Positions 36,751 through 48,700 of a stretch of 64,000 bases of DNA are shown in pieces. Position numbers and translations under genes: made by a program. The stretch's first letter is position 1; every line of letters begins with the position of its first letter. The DNA is from Lateolabrax maculatus (taxonomy: Eukaryota; Chordata; Actinopteri; Acropomatiformes; Lateolabracidae), in NCBI GenBank assembly GCA_031216445.1, contig CM062218.1:21365501-21429500 (forward strand), written 5' to 3'. The notes under the pieces are model-generated. The model was not told the origin of the DNA and ran no database searches. It saw only the letters and a list, made by a program, of their open reading frames with translations.

Positions 36751-39700
36751 ACGTACATATGTACGTAAAGCCTCTACTGTTGCCATGGTAATCGAAGTCC
36801 ACATCAGCACTCGAATGCTGCGTTCCAGTCGCGCCCAGTGGCCTAGCTACGCCACGTTCCAGCTGGCGGAGCTGATCGCGGCCGTTCTAAACGGTGCTTG
36901 TGATTCCACCAGACACACTGCTTTCAGAAGAGACTCTCAGTTCTGCTCCGTTTATGATACGCCAAGTCTATTTTATGATGGAAGCCGCATATCAAGCTGG
37001 GCAGGAAGTCAAACAACGCCATAGAGCATCAGGTCATTTTTCAAAATAAAACACCCTATACAGACTGCTGACCATAAACAGATTTAAACATTTTTTTTTA
37101 AATTATGTAGCCTATTTATTTACCTTACTTAGTAGAAGCACAAAAACCAAGAGAAAATGATCAAATTTGAGCAAGTCAACAAAACCGGGCAGACAAAACG
37201 CTCTGCTTTTGAAACGCTTGCGGTGGGTATGAAGCCTTCTGGAGGAGAGAACAAAACGGTGTTGCAGACGTGACGTCATTACGTCAACAATACAGAATAT
37301 CATCATTATGACGATAGGAACTTTTAAAAATCATATTAAAAATTATACCAGTTTAATTGTGGACGATACGATATGGCACACCCCTAACAAATGTACATAC
37401 ATACATACATACACACAAGAAAGTTTCACATTTAAAATTGTAGGCTCTCAAACGTCGGCACCAAAGTGGAAACCCTGTTCATAAGCCAGTTTATTTTTTG
37501 TATGTATATGGGTTTAAGTATACATTAGTGTTAGTGTGGATGTGGTGGGGTGGGGTGGGGTAGCTTTTGTTAATGGACAAGTGAAAGTGGGCCAGAGCCA
37601 TTTGTTGGTTAAAGTCAATATTTGGTAGTGATTTGCACATTGGCTGGAACTGACCTTGATGTTAGCCACTGCAGCAGAGCTCATTGTGTTTGGTCCTAGT
37701 TGACAGAGAGTTGAATGAGCTCAGGAAAGAATGCCCTCACACAAACGAGGGGCTTTTAGGAGAAGGAGACACAATCTGACACAGGCACAAGGAGATTGAT
37801 GACTTTGCCAACAGATATATGTGTAACACTTTTGTCATGCTCTAGACTTGTTAAACTTTTACTGTCTCCTGCCCCTTTTTGAAGGGAAATCCCCATTCAT
37901 AAACACAGAGTGTGTAGTGGAGAGAAGATGACTGCTTTCAAACCAATTAAATTGAACATACAGAATTTCCCTTCCACAAACAGACTACTTTTCACTTCAC
38001 CTGAACGTTATAAGCCCAGCGTCTTGGAACTCCTGTCAAATTAATTAACGTAGCGTGGGTTCCCTCGTCAATAGCCAAACTTTCCCTGCTTCCCCTCCAC
38101 AAGCCTCTTGTATGCAGTGGGAAGTGCCTTTGAATAAACCCCCATGGTTTACACAGCTGCTGGAAATTTCCTTTAAAGGAAGTGCGTTGGCTGCAGAGCG
38201 AGCCGAGCAGCGAGCCGGTGGGCCTCAGCTTGGTGGGCCAGCTCAGTGAGAGTGGTCTTCCTCTTGGGCTGCATTCGGGATGCCCGGCTGTAATAGCTTC
38301 TTCATATGTCCCGGTTCAGTTAGCTGGAATGGAGGATTTTTAATAAACCTGTGTAATAGCAAAGGACCTTCATTCTTTCTGCCCGGTGGTCAACAATATG
38401 TTCTTTCAAGTGCATGAAGGAGCTTCGCTGTGTGATGCAAAAGACCCATACAGCAGTGACGTTCACTCAAATAACTAACTCACTACAGTCGCTGTCTGTT
38501 TTAACATTCCTTTGCTGTGTCCTTAGGGTTTAAGTAGAAAATTTGCATTTCATATTCTAATTTAAAATGTCTGATCTAAAAATTTGAGCTGCCCCGTAGA
38601 CGTCATTGAGTCAAATCCTTAACTGAGGAGCCTCCCATTCAACACTCTTGGAAAGTCCAAGCACAGCAGACTTTAAAATTTTTCAAAGGTAGTCTTGTCT
38701 CAAAATTACTTAACTGGAAAACCTAACTGTAATGGAAATAGTAAGAAGGCTGTTGGGTAAAAAGGACGGTAGACCAGCGCGATGCACGCCCTGTTTCTTC
38801 ACCTTTGTTTCTGGCCACTGGAAACTCGGTGCTGAGTGCCAGTGAGGTCAGCTGAACTACTCCTGAACCAAAGCAGACTCTGGCACGGCGTCCTCTGCTG
38901 CCGTCCAGCAGTGTGATCGCCACTTTGCTAACAGTGCTGTTAGCAGGGATGGAGAGGCGCTCCGCAGCTCATTAAGATTCTGTTACTGTGTTATAATTTG
39001 GAAACACACTTTTTATTTCTTTCAGTGTGTGGAAATCACATCACTTAAAACAGGAGACTTGACACATAGGTTGTTATAGATGTATAGCCTGGGGTTGGGG
39101 GTGGGGGCGGCGGTTGCTTTGTGTGTTCACGTCCTGTGCCCATCCCCAAATACTTGAAGCATACTGGAGAAAAAGATTAGACTTTGACAATTTTATCTCT
39201 GGAACATGTTCAGTACTACAACCGTACTAAAATGAGCTCTTATCTTATCGTTATTCTCTTATTATTGAACATTATACTGTTTTCTGCATTAAAACTACTG
39301 GCTGCTATTTTGCTTTTTGTGAAATTTGTTGAATATCGCAAACCAGTTTGGTTGAGATCTGGGTAAAGGGTCAAACTTCACATATTGTGTTAGTCTGACT
39401 CACAGAGCAGCAGGAGTGGTGAATATTTCTCAACCAGCCAAATCCAATTGTCATCTGATCACGATTATGTATGACAGTTCAGTTTTGTGGCAGATTCTTG
39501 TCCCGTCTTATCCAAACAAGAGGCCACAGGCTCTGACCAGCCATGATCAGCATTCTTCACTCAACCCACCACCATCGTAACTTAACCTTTGATGAGTTTG
39601 GTTCTCTTGTAACCAGAGCTCCTCATCCTCCCTCTCCTCCCCAAGGGCCGAGACTTGGACCTGGATCTCACTGCATCTCCTTGGTCCCACTGTTCTTGTC

Positions 39701-42700
39701 AGCTCTCAGCTTCCCTAACTCAAGCTGACATTTTTATCACGTGTATTTCACCCACAGTTTGCACAAACCACAGCCTCCCCCGGTACCCTCAGTCTTCAAT
39801 GCATAAAAGCTCTCCATTCCTTTTTAGCCTTGAAGATATGTTTACAGTGGTCTTGCATGCTTCATCACAGACCAGCTACAATCGCTGAAACATTTCTGTT
39901 GAGATTGCAAGATAAATGTGGCTCTGCCCTCGTAGGAAAATATTTATGACACTGAAAGCGTGTTGAGTGAAGGACCTTTTTGTGTGATGTTTTGTTCATC
40001 TCACCGTCCCCCTCCCTGTTCATGGAGCATGGAGTGGCTGGGTTGTTGGCAGGAGTGGCCCATGTTGGCCCGGGCCACTTGTAAAGGTCAGGAGCAGCTC
40101 TTTGGCTGCAGTGCCAGCCTGGCGTATGACCGCCTCTTCTCTCACACTGAGGCTTTTGTTCAGCAGCTCCTTGTTGCCTTCCACTCACCCCAATCTTAAC
40201 AGGCACACTGCTGATGGTATTGGATTACCACGGTCAGCCCCTCCAGGTTCTTAGAGAGATTTTTTTGGATTATTGCAGCTCCAAAAGCTCCCAAAAAGTT
40301 GCACTAAATTTTGTGCCCTTCACAGCTTCTTAGTCTAAGTTGACTTCAGATATTTTTAGTATGACTAACAGTCCCCAGCCCCCAAGTATTCAATATACAG
40401 TGATATAAAACAGAAAAAAGCAACAAATAATCGTATTTCAGAAGCTGGAACCAGCGAATGTCTGGTGTTTGTGTAATTAAATGACTATAGTGATTTGATT
40501 GATTATCAAAATCGGTCCCAATTACTTTTTTTTTTTTTTTCAATTGATTATTCAAAGTTTAGCTCAAGAGCCAAACTGTGGACGACTTGTCTGCTCTAAA
40601 GTCAGCTACAACGTTAGCATGCCTATCTAACTATCCTACTACTTATAGTAGAAAAGCTCAGTTCAGGACTAACACATCCACTGTGTGGGAACCGATGTCA
40701 TACCAGCCCGGTATGCTGCTTCACTATATCAGATTTTAGGGTAATTTAACGGTTCTGGCCTACTCTGTATTGCATTTGGGAAGTTTATCCAACATTAGTT
40801 TGCCAAACTCATTGGTTTGTCCAAATCCTTTGTCTTATAAAATTTGTAAAACAATTTTTTTGTAAAAATATTTTTGTGAAAATTGTTTGCAGATAATCCA
40901 GATTTTTAATAAATTCCAGTAAGAATAGAAGGGATTACTGCAATCTCTAGGGGTTTCATTTATGACTTGTTCATGGGCATCTCTGTCAGTAGTTGCTAGC
41001 CTATGCAGTTAGCTTGCCAGCAAGTTAAACATGCTTCTTTAAACAAAGATTTTTAATCCTGAATTTAGTAAATGAGAACCGTAAACAATGTTTAAGATCT
41101 TTAAACCCAAATGAGCTGTAACAAATTATTAAAGTCAATATTAAAATGAAAGAATGGACCTGCATTAGAAGATTAAGCCACTCCTACTCTATAAAAATAT
41201 TTTTTATAGAGTGAATTCAAGTGTCTGATTTGCTTTTTGTGCTTCGCATTTCTTCGAGTACAATGGATTGCAATCTGTGCTGTGATTTTTGTTTTCCCTC
41301 CTTTGTTCAAGTGAAAATTCATGATGACTGTGGCGGTTGAAAATCTTCCTTCCCCTCTCCTCCCTTTCCATGATTCTCTGATTAGATTCCTGAAATGCAG
41401 ACAGGAAAAGAATCTGGGAGGACAGAACTTCCACCCTGTCTGTCTCCTCCTTCGTCTCATGTTAACATTTGCCTGTTTAAAAAAAGGGGGTTAAATAAAG
41501 CCATTTCCTGTGCTGAGAAAAGTTTTGAATCTGAAACTCGTAAAGAATGTCAAACAGTGGAAGACTACATTAAATATTGAGTTGATAAACATCTAGAGAT
41601 TGTCATGTTGTGCCTCGGTCTGACATGATAAAGAAGGATTAGAAAGCAAGTATAGCGTGAAATGCATCTCTCGAGTTCACTCCCACCCACTCATTCTGGC
41701 TCTGTCTTTGTCTTTCAGGGGAATCCGGGCTGGGGAAGTCGACGCTGATCAACTCACTCTTTCTGACAGACCTGTACTCCCCTGAATACCCAGGTCCTTC
41801 GCATAGAATTAAAAAAACTGTACAGGTAATATTTTTAATAGTCTACACCTTTCTTCTCTTCAAGTGTCAACACTGTAGTTGTAAGTTTGAGCATTGACAA
41901 ATTGGTACATGTCTGTGCTTATGGTGGATTTAGCCTTCTGTTGGTATGACTCAGCCAATAATTGAATTTTAAACCCATAAAGAGCCAAAGGTTTGTCTGT
42001 TAATTGAAACATGATAAGTTACCTTCAGCCTGACAACTGGCCAGTTAAAGTGTCAGAGCCTGAGGCTGCTGTAACACAGGTGTGCCCTAAAAATTTTTTT
42101 TTCAGTGTCTCTCAGCATTGCAGCCATCAACTGAATAGTTGCTGTGTGAGATCTTGTTTTGTGAGGCTGCTCCTCCTAGCTGTTGCCACCCATGTGTTTG
42201 TGTTAGACAGTGAAACCAGTTCATCTGCTTTACAAAGAGATTTGAGTTTGTTTGCCAAAGGCAAAGATGTTATAATTTCAAACTGGGCAAAAAGTAATTT
42301 GATTGTTATTAGGCGTTTGAAAAGCAACTTAATGTAGTGAATCACCAAATTTTTATATTTGGTGACGTAAATAAAAATGTATTAATAGTCTTGTTGAGTA
42401 TTTTACACAAAATCTACCCCAAAACAAGCCAGAGATATTGGCTGATATTGATCAGCTGCCAGCTCATTCACACCAAAGCAACAGACAGTCACATGACTGA
42501 CCCTGTCTTCTTTGTCCTGACAGACAAAGACTTTGTGAGCCATTGAAATGGCAATGTCAAACAAAAACAGCCATTGGGAAAAGGAAAAACTTAACTTAAA
42601 GGTGGGGTAGGCAATTTATCTGTTTGAACTTCTCTTCACATCCCAACAGCAATCAATAAATCAAATGCTCTGACCCAAAAGAGAAAAAAGTGGTAATTGT

Positions 42701-45700
42701 GGCAGTCGCCGGTATGTAATAAGCCCGTCCAGTCATGATTGGACTGCCTACATGCCTGTCTACCTGCTTGTACTCTGCCCATGCACTCTGTTATTGCCAA
42801 AAGAAGCAGGATGACATAACTTTATAATAACATGAGCTGAATTCTAAAAATCTATAGATCATTTCACAATTTGATGGCTATATTACATATTTTGTCTGTA
42901 TTCATTCATATGATTATTCATTTCATAATGTTCTATTTATTTATTTCATTTTGAACCCTTTTGGGTGTCCATATTAAGCCAGGGAGCATTTGCACTGAAT
43001 TGGTGCAAATGAAAACTGGAAATCAGTGTTACTGCTATATAATACAAATTGTATGACCAAACACTGTCTATTGATATGAAAATGTCATAGTATGATTATC
43101 TTAATCAGAATTCTTACATAAGTTAAGTAATAACTGATTAATAATGGCTGAATAAAACATCCTCAAGGAGCATAAGGCTTTCTCTATGTAAATCACTGCT
43201 TACTATGCTGGACCAGAGCCACCAGACTGGGTCTGGCTGTGATGGTGTTTAGGGAAAGAAGGCCCACGGCTGCAGCAAAGCTATGCTTGGCCAGCCCCCA
43301 CAGAAGCTCTTTCATGTGGGCCGGGTTACGGATGAAATGCACAAGAGAAGACATGAAATTTGTGCAGAGTAAACAGCACATCAAATAAATGTGATGCGAT
43401 GTGAAGAAGGCTACCTTATTGATGGATACTGTTGGTTCCTGGATGGGTGTGGGCTTCCTCTGCTTCTGTGTGAATGAATGAGGTTGTGCTACAGTCAGGC
43501 CGCATGTGAGAAAAGCTGTAAGTAGCAGGTGAAAGGAAAACAGGACATTTAGTTTACCTTTTAATTCGTTAACTTTTCATTGATTGATCTGAAACTGTCT
43601 CGCTGAAAAGGAAATCTGGTTTGTGAGCTCATTTGGAATGAGGGAGTTGAAGTGCATGTGTCATATGTAAACATCTGTACGGAAAGGCATGCCTGTGCCA
43701 GTTGTGACAGTAGAGAGTTTAGTCTAGCTGAGATGGCCAGTGGCTATGCTTGATTGGATACGAACATCTCTGTAAACACTAAATATTTACTTTTGTCTGC
43801 TCTACAAGGCTGGAATATAAACACTGGGAAAATATTGCCAAAAAAGGGGGCTGCTTTTGTTATTCTTGAATAGCCAGCATCTCACATAGCTGTTTATTCA
43901 TGGGTGGATTTAAAATTCTAATCCTAAAGATTTTCATTATATAAATGCATACACATACTAGAAGGTAAGTGGACATATGTAATGCAAAAGAAGACATTGA
44001 ACCATTTGTTGAACTTTCCCTTGCTTTGCAGTATCTCCATTACAGATAAACCTCAATAACTCTACTAAGAAACCATATAAAAGACACTCCTTGTAACTTC
44101 ACATCTTGCCTCCTAATCATCACATTTAGATGTGCAGACTTGTTGTCTGTACTTTCATGGTGCATATTTACCAGATTGTACAGAAATGTAAGCTAAAAAG
44201 CAGCTAACTTATTTCCATTTCCACAACCCAAACCATGATTGGAAAATATGTATACATATTTGTTCTAAAATGTATCATGCTCATTAACGTGATTCTTACG
44301 GCCCTGGAACACTGACACTCTCCGTTGATATTCAGACATTTGTCGTGGACTGTGTCATGCATGCAAAAAATCTAAATAATTTTAAAATTGCAAAACTTTC
44401 TTTGCATACCATTTCTGTTATCTAATGACTTTAACAGTCGTCTTATCTGTTAAATCAATGCAGCTGTAGCTCTGATTTAACAGATTAGATGACTGGAGAA
44501 GTATTTCCTGTGTTTCAATGAAAGTAGATGTCCTACACCTCATTAAAGTGTGTACTGCACAAAATTCCAAACAAACAGACAACTTCCTGTGAAGATGCAC
44601 TGATAAAAGGAGGCACGCGCCCTAGTATACAGTACACCGCCCCACCCCGTTCCAAGAAAAGAAGCTTTGTCTTAATTACATGACGACAGCATGACTCCAG
44701 TGATTGATTATTGCTTCACACGGACCATAGTTGGATCCGTATGCGTTACAGTCCCCATATGACATATTTGTCTTCCCTTTGTGATACACTGTTTAAGAAT
44801 CCTTAAAAACCATTATGTGGCATTTTTAAAGATGTATTTTGTTCCCAGTTCAACCTTGTGTCACAATTTGTGCGACCCAAACACTGTCCTCTATTTCAAA
44901 GACTAACTACAAACTGAAAAGCATCTTTTGACTGACCCCTTTATAGCTAGTTATACACTAGTTTCTAGTCTGCTGTACCTCTGACCACACCTAGCATCAA
45001 AAGCAATGTGCCCTAATTATTTCAATCACCCAGCACGTTTATCCAAGTCAGATGTCAGGGAGAGAATTGAACCGCTGAACTTGTGTGTGTTTTTTTTTTT
45101 CCCCAGACTGCACTATCACTTTAGGCTTTGAACAGCTATTTTCACTACTTTAGCCACTTTTGTCTTTTGTGTTTGACTTTAAAATAGCAATTTAATTGCA
45201 CGGACGCTGGTAGAACACATGAAAGCTTACTGAAATTGTTAGTGGAAATAGACTTATCACTACTAGAGTTGTAGTCTAAAGCGGTAGTTGTTAATGTTAA
45301 ACTGATTGTTTCGCATTTAGTAGTGAATATTTAATGTTATGGAGGAATATTTCAGATTCAAAACCATGTTTTCTTGAGCTCACTGTAGGTTGAATAATTG
45401 TCATGTTAAATCAAGCAATAACAGATATCAAAGCTGTAGGTGGGACTGTGCCAAGAATTGAAGTTGCTACCGTGAGTGATACTGAATGTGTGAGGCATGT
45501 GGTTTATGCCCCGAGTCTCCTGAATCTTTGATGCCGTTTGCAGTGACGGTGCAGCCGATAAGGGTTTGGCAGTTTCCTCAAATAGAGTGCACAGCTGCAT
45601 AGTTTTACTAGAGCTTCCTTTTGAAGAGTGAAAGGTGATACTGTTGGTGCTAAGGAGCTCCAACAGGCTTCTCTCTCCCGTCCTCTGCCTGCACTATAAT

Positions 45701-48700
45701 AGGGAATTACAAGTGTTCAGTCTGGGCTGGTGTACAGTAGATCAGCTGCATGATGAGGATCTTCCCTTCACCTGTTCTTTGGGATCTACTACTTTGCTCT
45801 AAATCCCCTCTAATCCCCGGCAACACACTGAGGGGCTCTGTCTGCCCTCGCACCACTGCTGCTTCCAATTTGTTTACCTGCCTGTTACACCTCCTCAGCT
45901 CTTATTAAAAGTTTAAATGAGATTTAGACATTGTGTGTTTGTGTGTGTGCGCGCTTCTGTCGACTCGGATACTGAATGTTTGTGGATTCTTCAAAGTTTC
46001 TAGTCTTAAAGGAAGATTTTGAGAGCTGAAATATATGCTGAAAAGTGTGTGTGAGTGTGCGTGTGCAGAGAGCTCTTCTTTTCTCTCTCCAGGAACCACA
46101 AACTAATTAAAAACATTTCATATAATTGTGGCCACTTTTTTCCAAGTCATGCCAATGTGATGAAACCCTGCTGTGTGTGTGCAATAGAATCCAATTCATT
46201 ATTTTATTTTATTTTATTTTATTTATTTTTATTTTTTATTTTCTGAGAGGAGGATGCCCATGCAGGCGGACAGTGCAGGTGTCAACTGTTAGAGGTGTCG
46301 CCCGGGGCAGATGTCTCTGTTGTTCCTGGTTAATAAGGCTCTGTGAGGACACAGACTTGGTGATTAGCCAACAAGCTGCCTTATGCACCGAGCTCAGTCT
46401 TGTCCTGCCAGCACACAGACATGCTCGCTTTTTATATTCACACACTTGCTCCTGCTTCAGTGGAATTTTAGAGATTAAAATAACAACATTTTCTAATGAG
46501 TAGATGATTGATATAAGGGCCAGGGTCCCTCTTACTCTCAGCGAACACTGTCACTTCATCCAGAGCCATAGTTTTTGCAGCTAATTGTAGTTTCAGCCAC
46601 ACTATAAGTAATAATTCTAGTTCGTATTGCTGTGATTGTTTTAAACATGGATCCTTTAAGAGAACAACACGATGAACATAGAGTGCAGACATGTAAAAAA
46701 TAAAAATGTGCAGTATATTTGCAAATTATGTAAAATAAATATCTTGATTGTGATTTACCTTTTGTAAACCATAGAATGTGTCTATTGTCAGGATTACATC
46801 AAGGTAATGAAGTACTTTGATACTTTCCTGCCTGGCCTCCAGAAATAGTCATTTGAGAAAAAATAATCTTTACTTAAGGTTTACTTACTAGCTTTTCCTG
46901 GAGCATTCAGCTGCATCTTACAGTTTTCGACGGATGAAATTTCTTGGTCTCATTAGATTTTTTTTTCTTAAGATTTACTTTATCACAGGGTGCCCTGGTG
47001 ACCTAGGGGTTAAGGCACTAACCCGCCCCTGGTTTACTATCTGGCCGGGACTTTTGTTGCATGTCATTCCCCCTCCACTTCTCCCCTTGTTTCCTGTCGC
47101 TAACTAATAAAGGAAGAAAAAAATGCACCAAAAAGTATTTTACTATATTGTGATGTATATTTATATGAAGATATATATTTCGTGATAAAGGAATTATTTT
47201 ATTAATATTGACCAATCCTATTGTACTATAGTAACGGGATTTTGTATTTTATGCCATTTGTAGGTAAATGATACCTTGGTCAATTGATCTATAAATTAAT
47301 ATTGTTGCATTTTATTAAATGTATCAGCCAAGAGTTCACTTAAAAAAATTCTATGCACTGAATTCTAGTTAACTTAGGTACATCTTTTGACACACAGAAT
47401 AGGGATCGACGTTCTGTCAATGTTTCTGTCACACTTTATTAATTGTTTAAGCTACATTACAGGTATATCTCACTCTGTCTCACTCACTCCATATATATTT
47501 GAAACGTTTCTTTTTTTTTTTTTTTTTACTTCTGTATCAACATATACTGCAGATGTAAGTACACAGTGCTTGAATGACCATCTTAGATTCCGCTTGTTTC
47601 TGTTAAGCTACGGTGACATTAGCTGTCAGTGAGACTCCCCTCCCCCCCAGCCTCGAAACAGGATGCGATGTCACAGTGTTGATGCAATAAATATCGAGCA
47701 GAGCGATGACAAACGGTAGCGGTGTGTGAGAGCAACGGTGGTGTTTTATTGTACCTAGAATAATCACCTGCGAGTGATGGCTGGACATCACTTAAAAACA
47801 GGAAACACATTCTTGAATTTGGGCTGTAACTGACTGACTGCATAACTGTCCTTGTGCAACATGGTTTAGCCTTGTGTTGTTGCTCCTTTTCCCATGAGCT
47901 CACTGTCTGTGGGCAGCCTGGCTGGTTAATAGGCATGTCTGTAGCTTGACTCATCCTGTTATGCAGTAGAGGAAGAGAGACACTACAGGATTCTTCAGTG
48001 TTGTCCACTCAGCATTCCTACACTTTTAATGTTGTGTGTTGCATTTCAGACACAATATTTCACCCGCCAGGTTATTATACAAGTGTGAAATGTTCTTATC
48101 TATATCAGCCTGTCTAGATCTGCATAGACAATTTTAGTATCAAAAGCATACTTTTTTCAGTCACATGGTTATAAGAGCCAGTAGGATCCAGCCACCTTGC
48201 AGTAGCTTTCATTTTCATTTTTGTATATAAAATCATGCATGTTTATTATTCAGTAGCATTTGGAAATTATTTTAAAGTAAATGTTTCAGATGAACTTGCA
48301 TTCACTGTATGGTAGCCATTCGTTGTGTCTGTGGTCAGTCCAGCCTCCCAGTAGTAGCTCTGGAGGTCAAAGGTCAGTTTATGTGATAGATTCCAGTACA
48401 TGACAGATGTTGGTAAGTGGTGGGTGGGGGTCACAGGGGTAAGGGTTAGCCATAAAAACTTTGCTGAGGAATCTTGTGCTGCAACAGTGTGATAGATTGT
48501 GAAGGACAACAATCGGAACAAACGCTCAAGGACAGCAAATCTGCAGCCAACCAGTACCAGCCAGGTGTAGATGCTATCTGAGATAAATGGGTCTTTTTCA
48601 AAGCAGATATTTTGACATGTCAGAGCAGGAATAGCACAGATGTAATTAAAAATGATAACTAACAGCAATTTCATTAGGTTTCCCAGTTCCAGGACATTGG

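Larger units (their letters stand above)
36565..37386. mobile_element. Non-autonomous hAT-like DNA transposon, about 820 bp
   Basis: The left terminus TAGGGGTGGGCAATATGG and the right terminus, whose reverse complement is TAGGGGTGTGCCATATCG, form TIRs typical of fish hAT elements. The interior has no transposase. It holds a (GT)n run, a perfect palindrome (36748-36769) and CpG-rich sequence. Both flanks are GTACATACATACAT-type repeats; the 8-bp flanks (ACATACAT and ACAAATGT) agree at only five positions, so the target duplication is decayed or absent. Confidence 0.75.
34943..41718 (+). other. sept7 intron 3
   Basis: Holds a hAT-like element (36565-37386) and short runs of ACAT-type repeats flanking it. 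The remaining sequence shows no supported gene. Confidence 0.75.
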
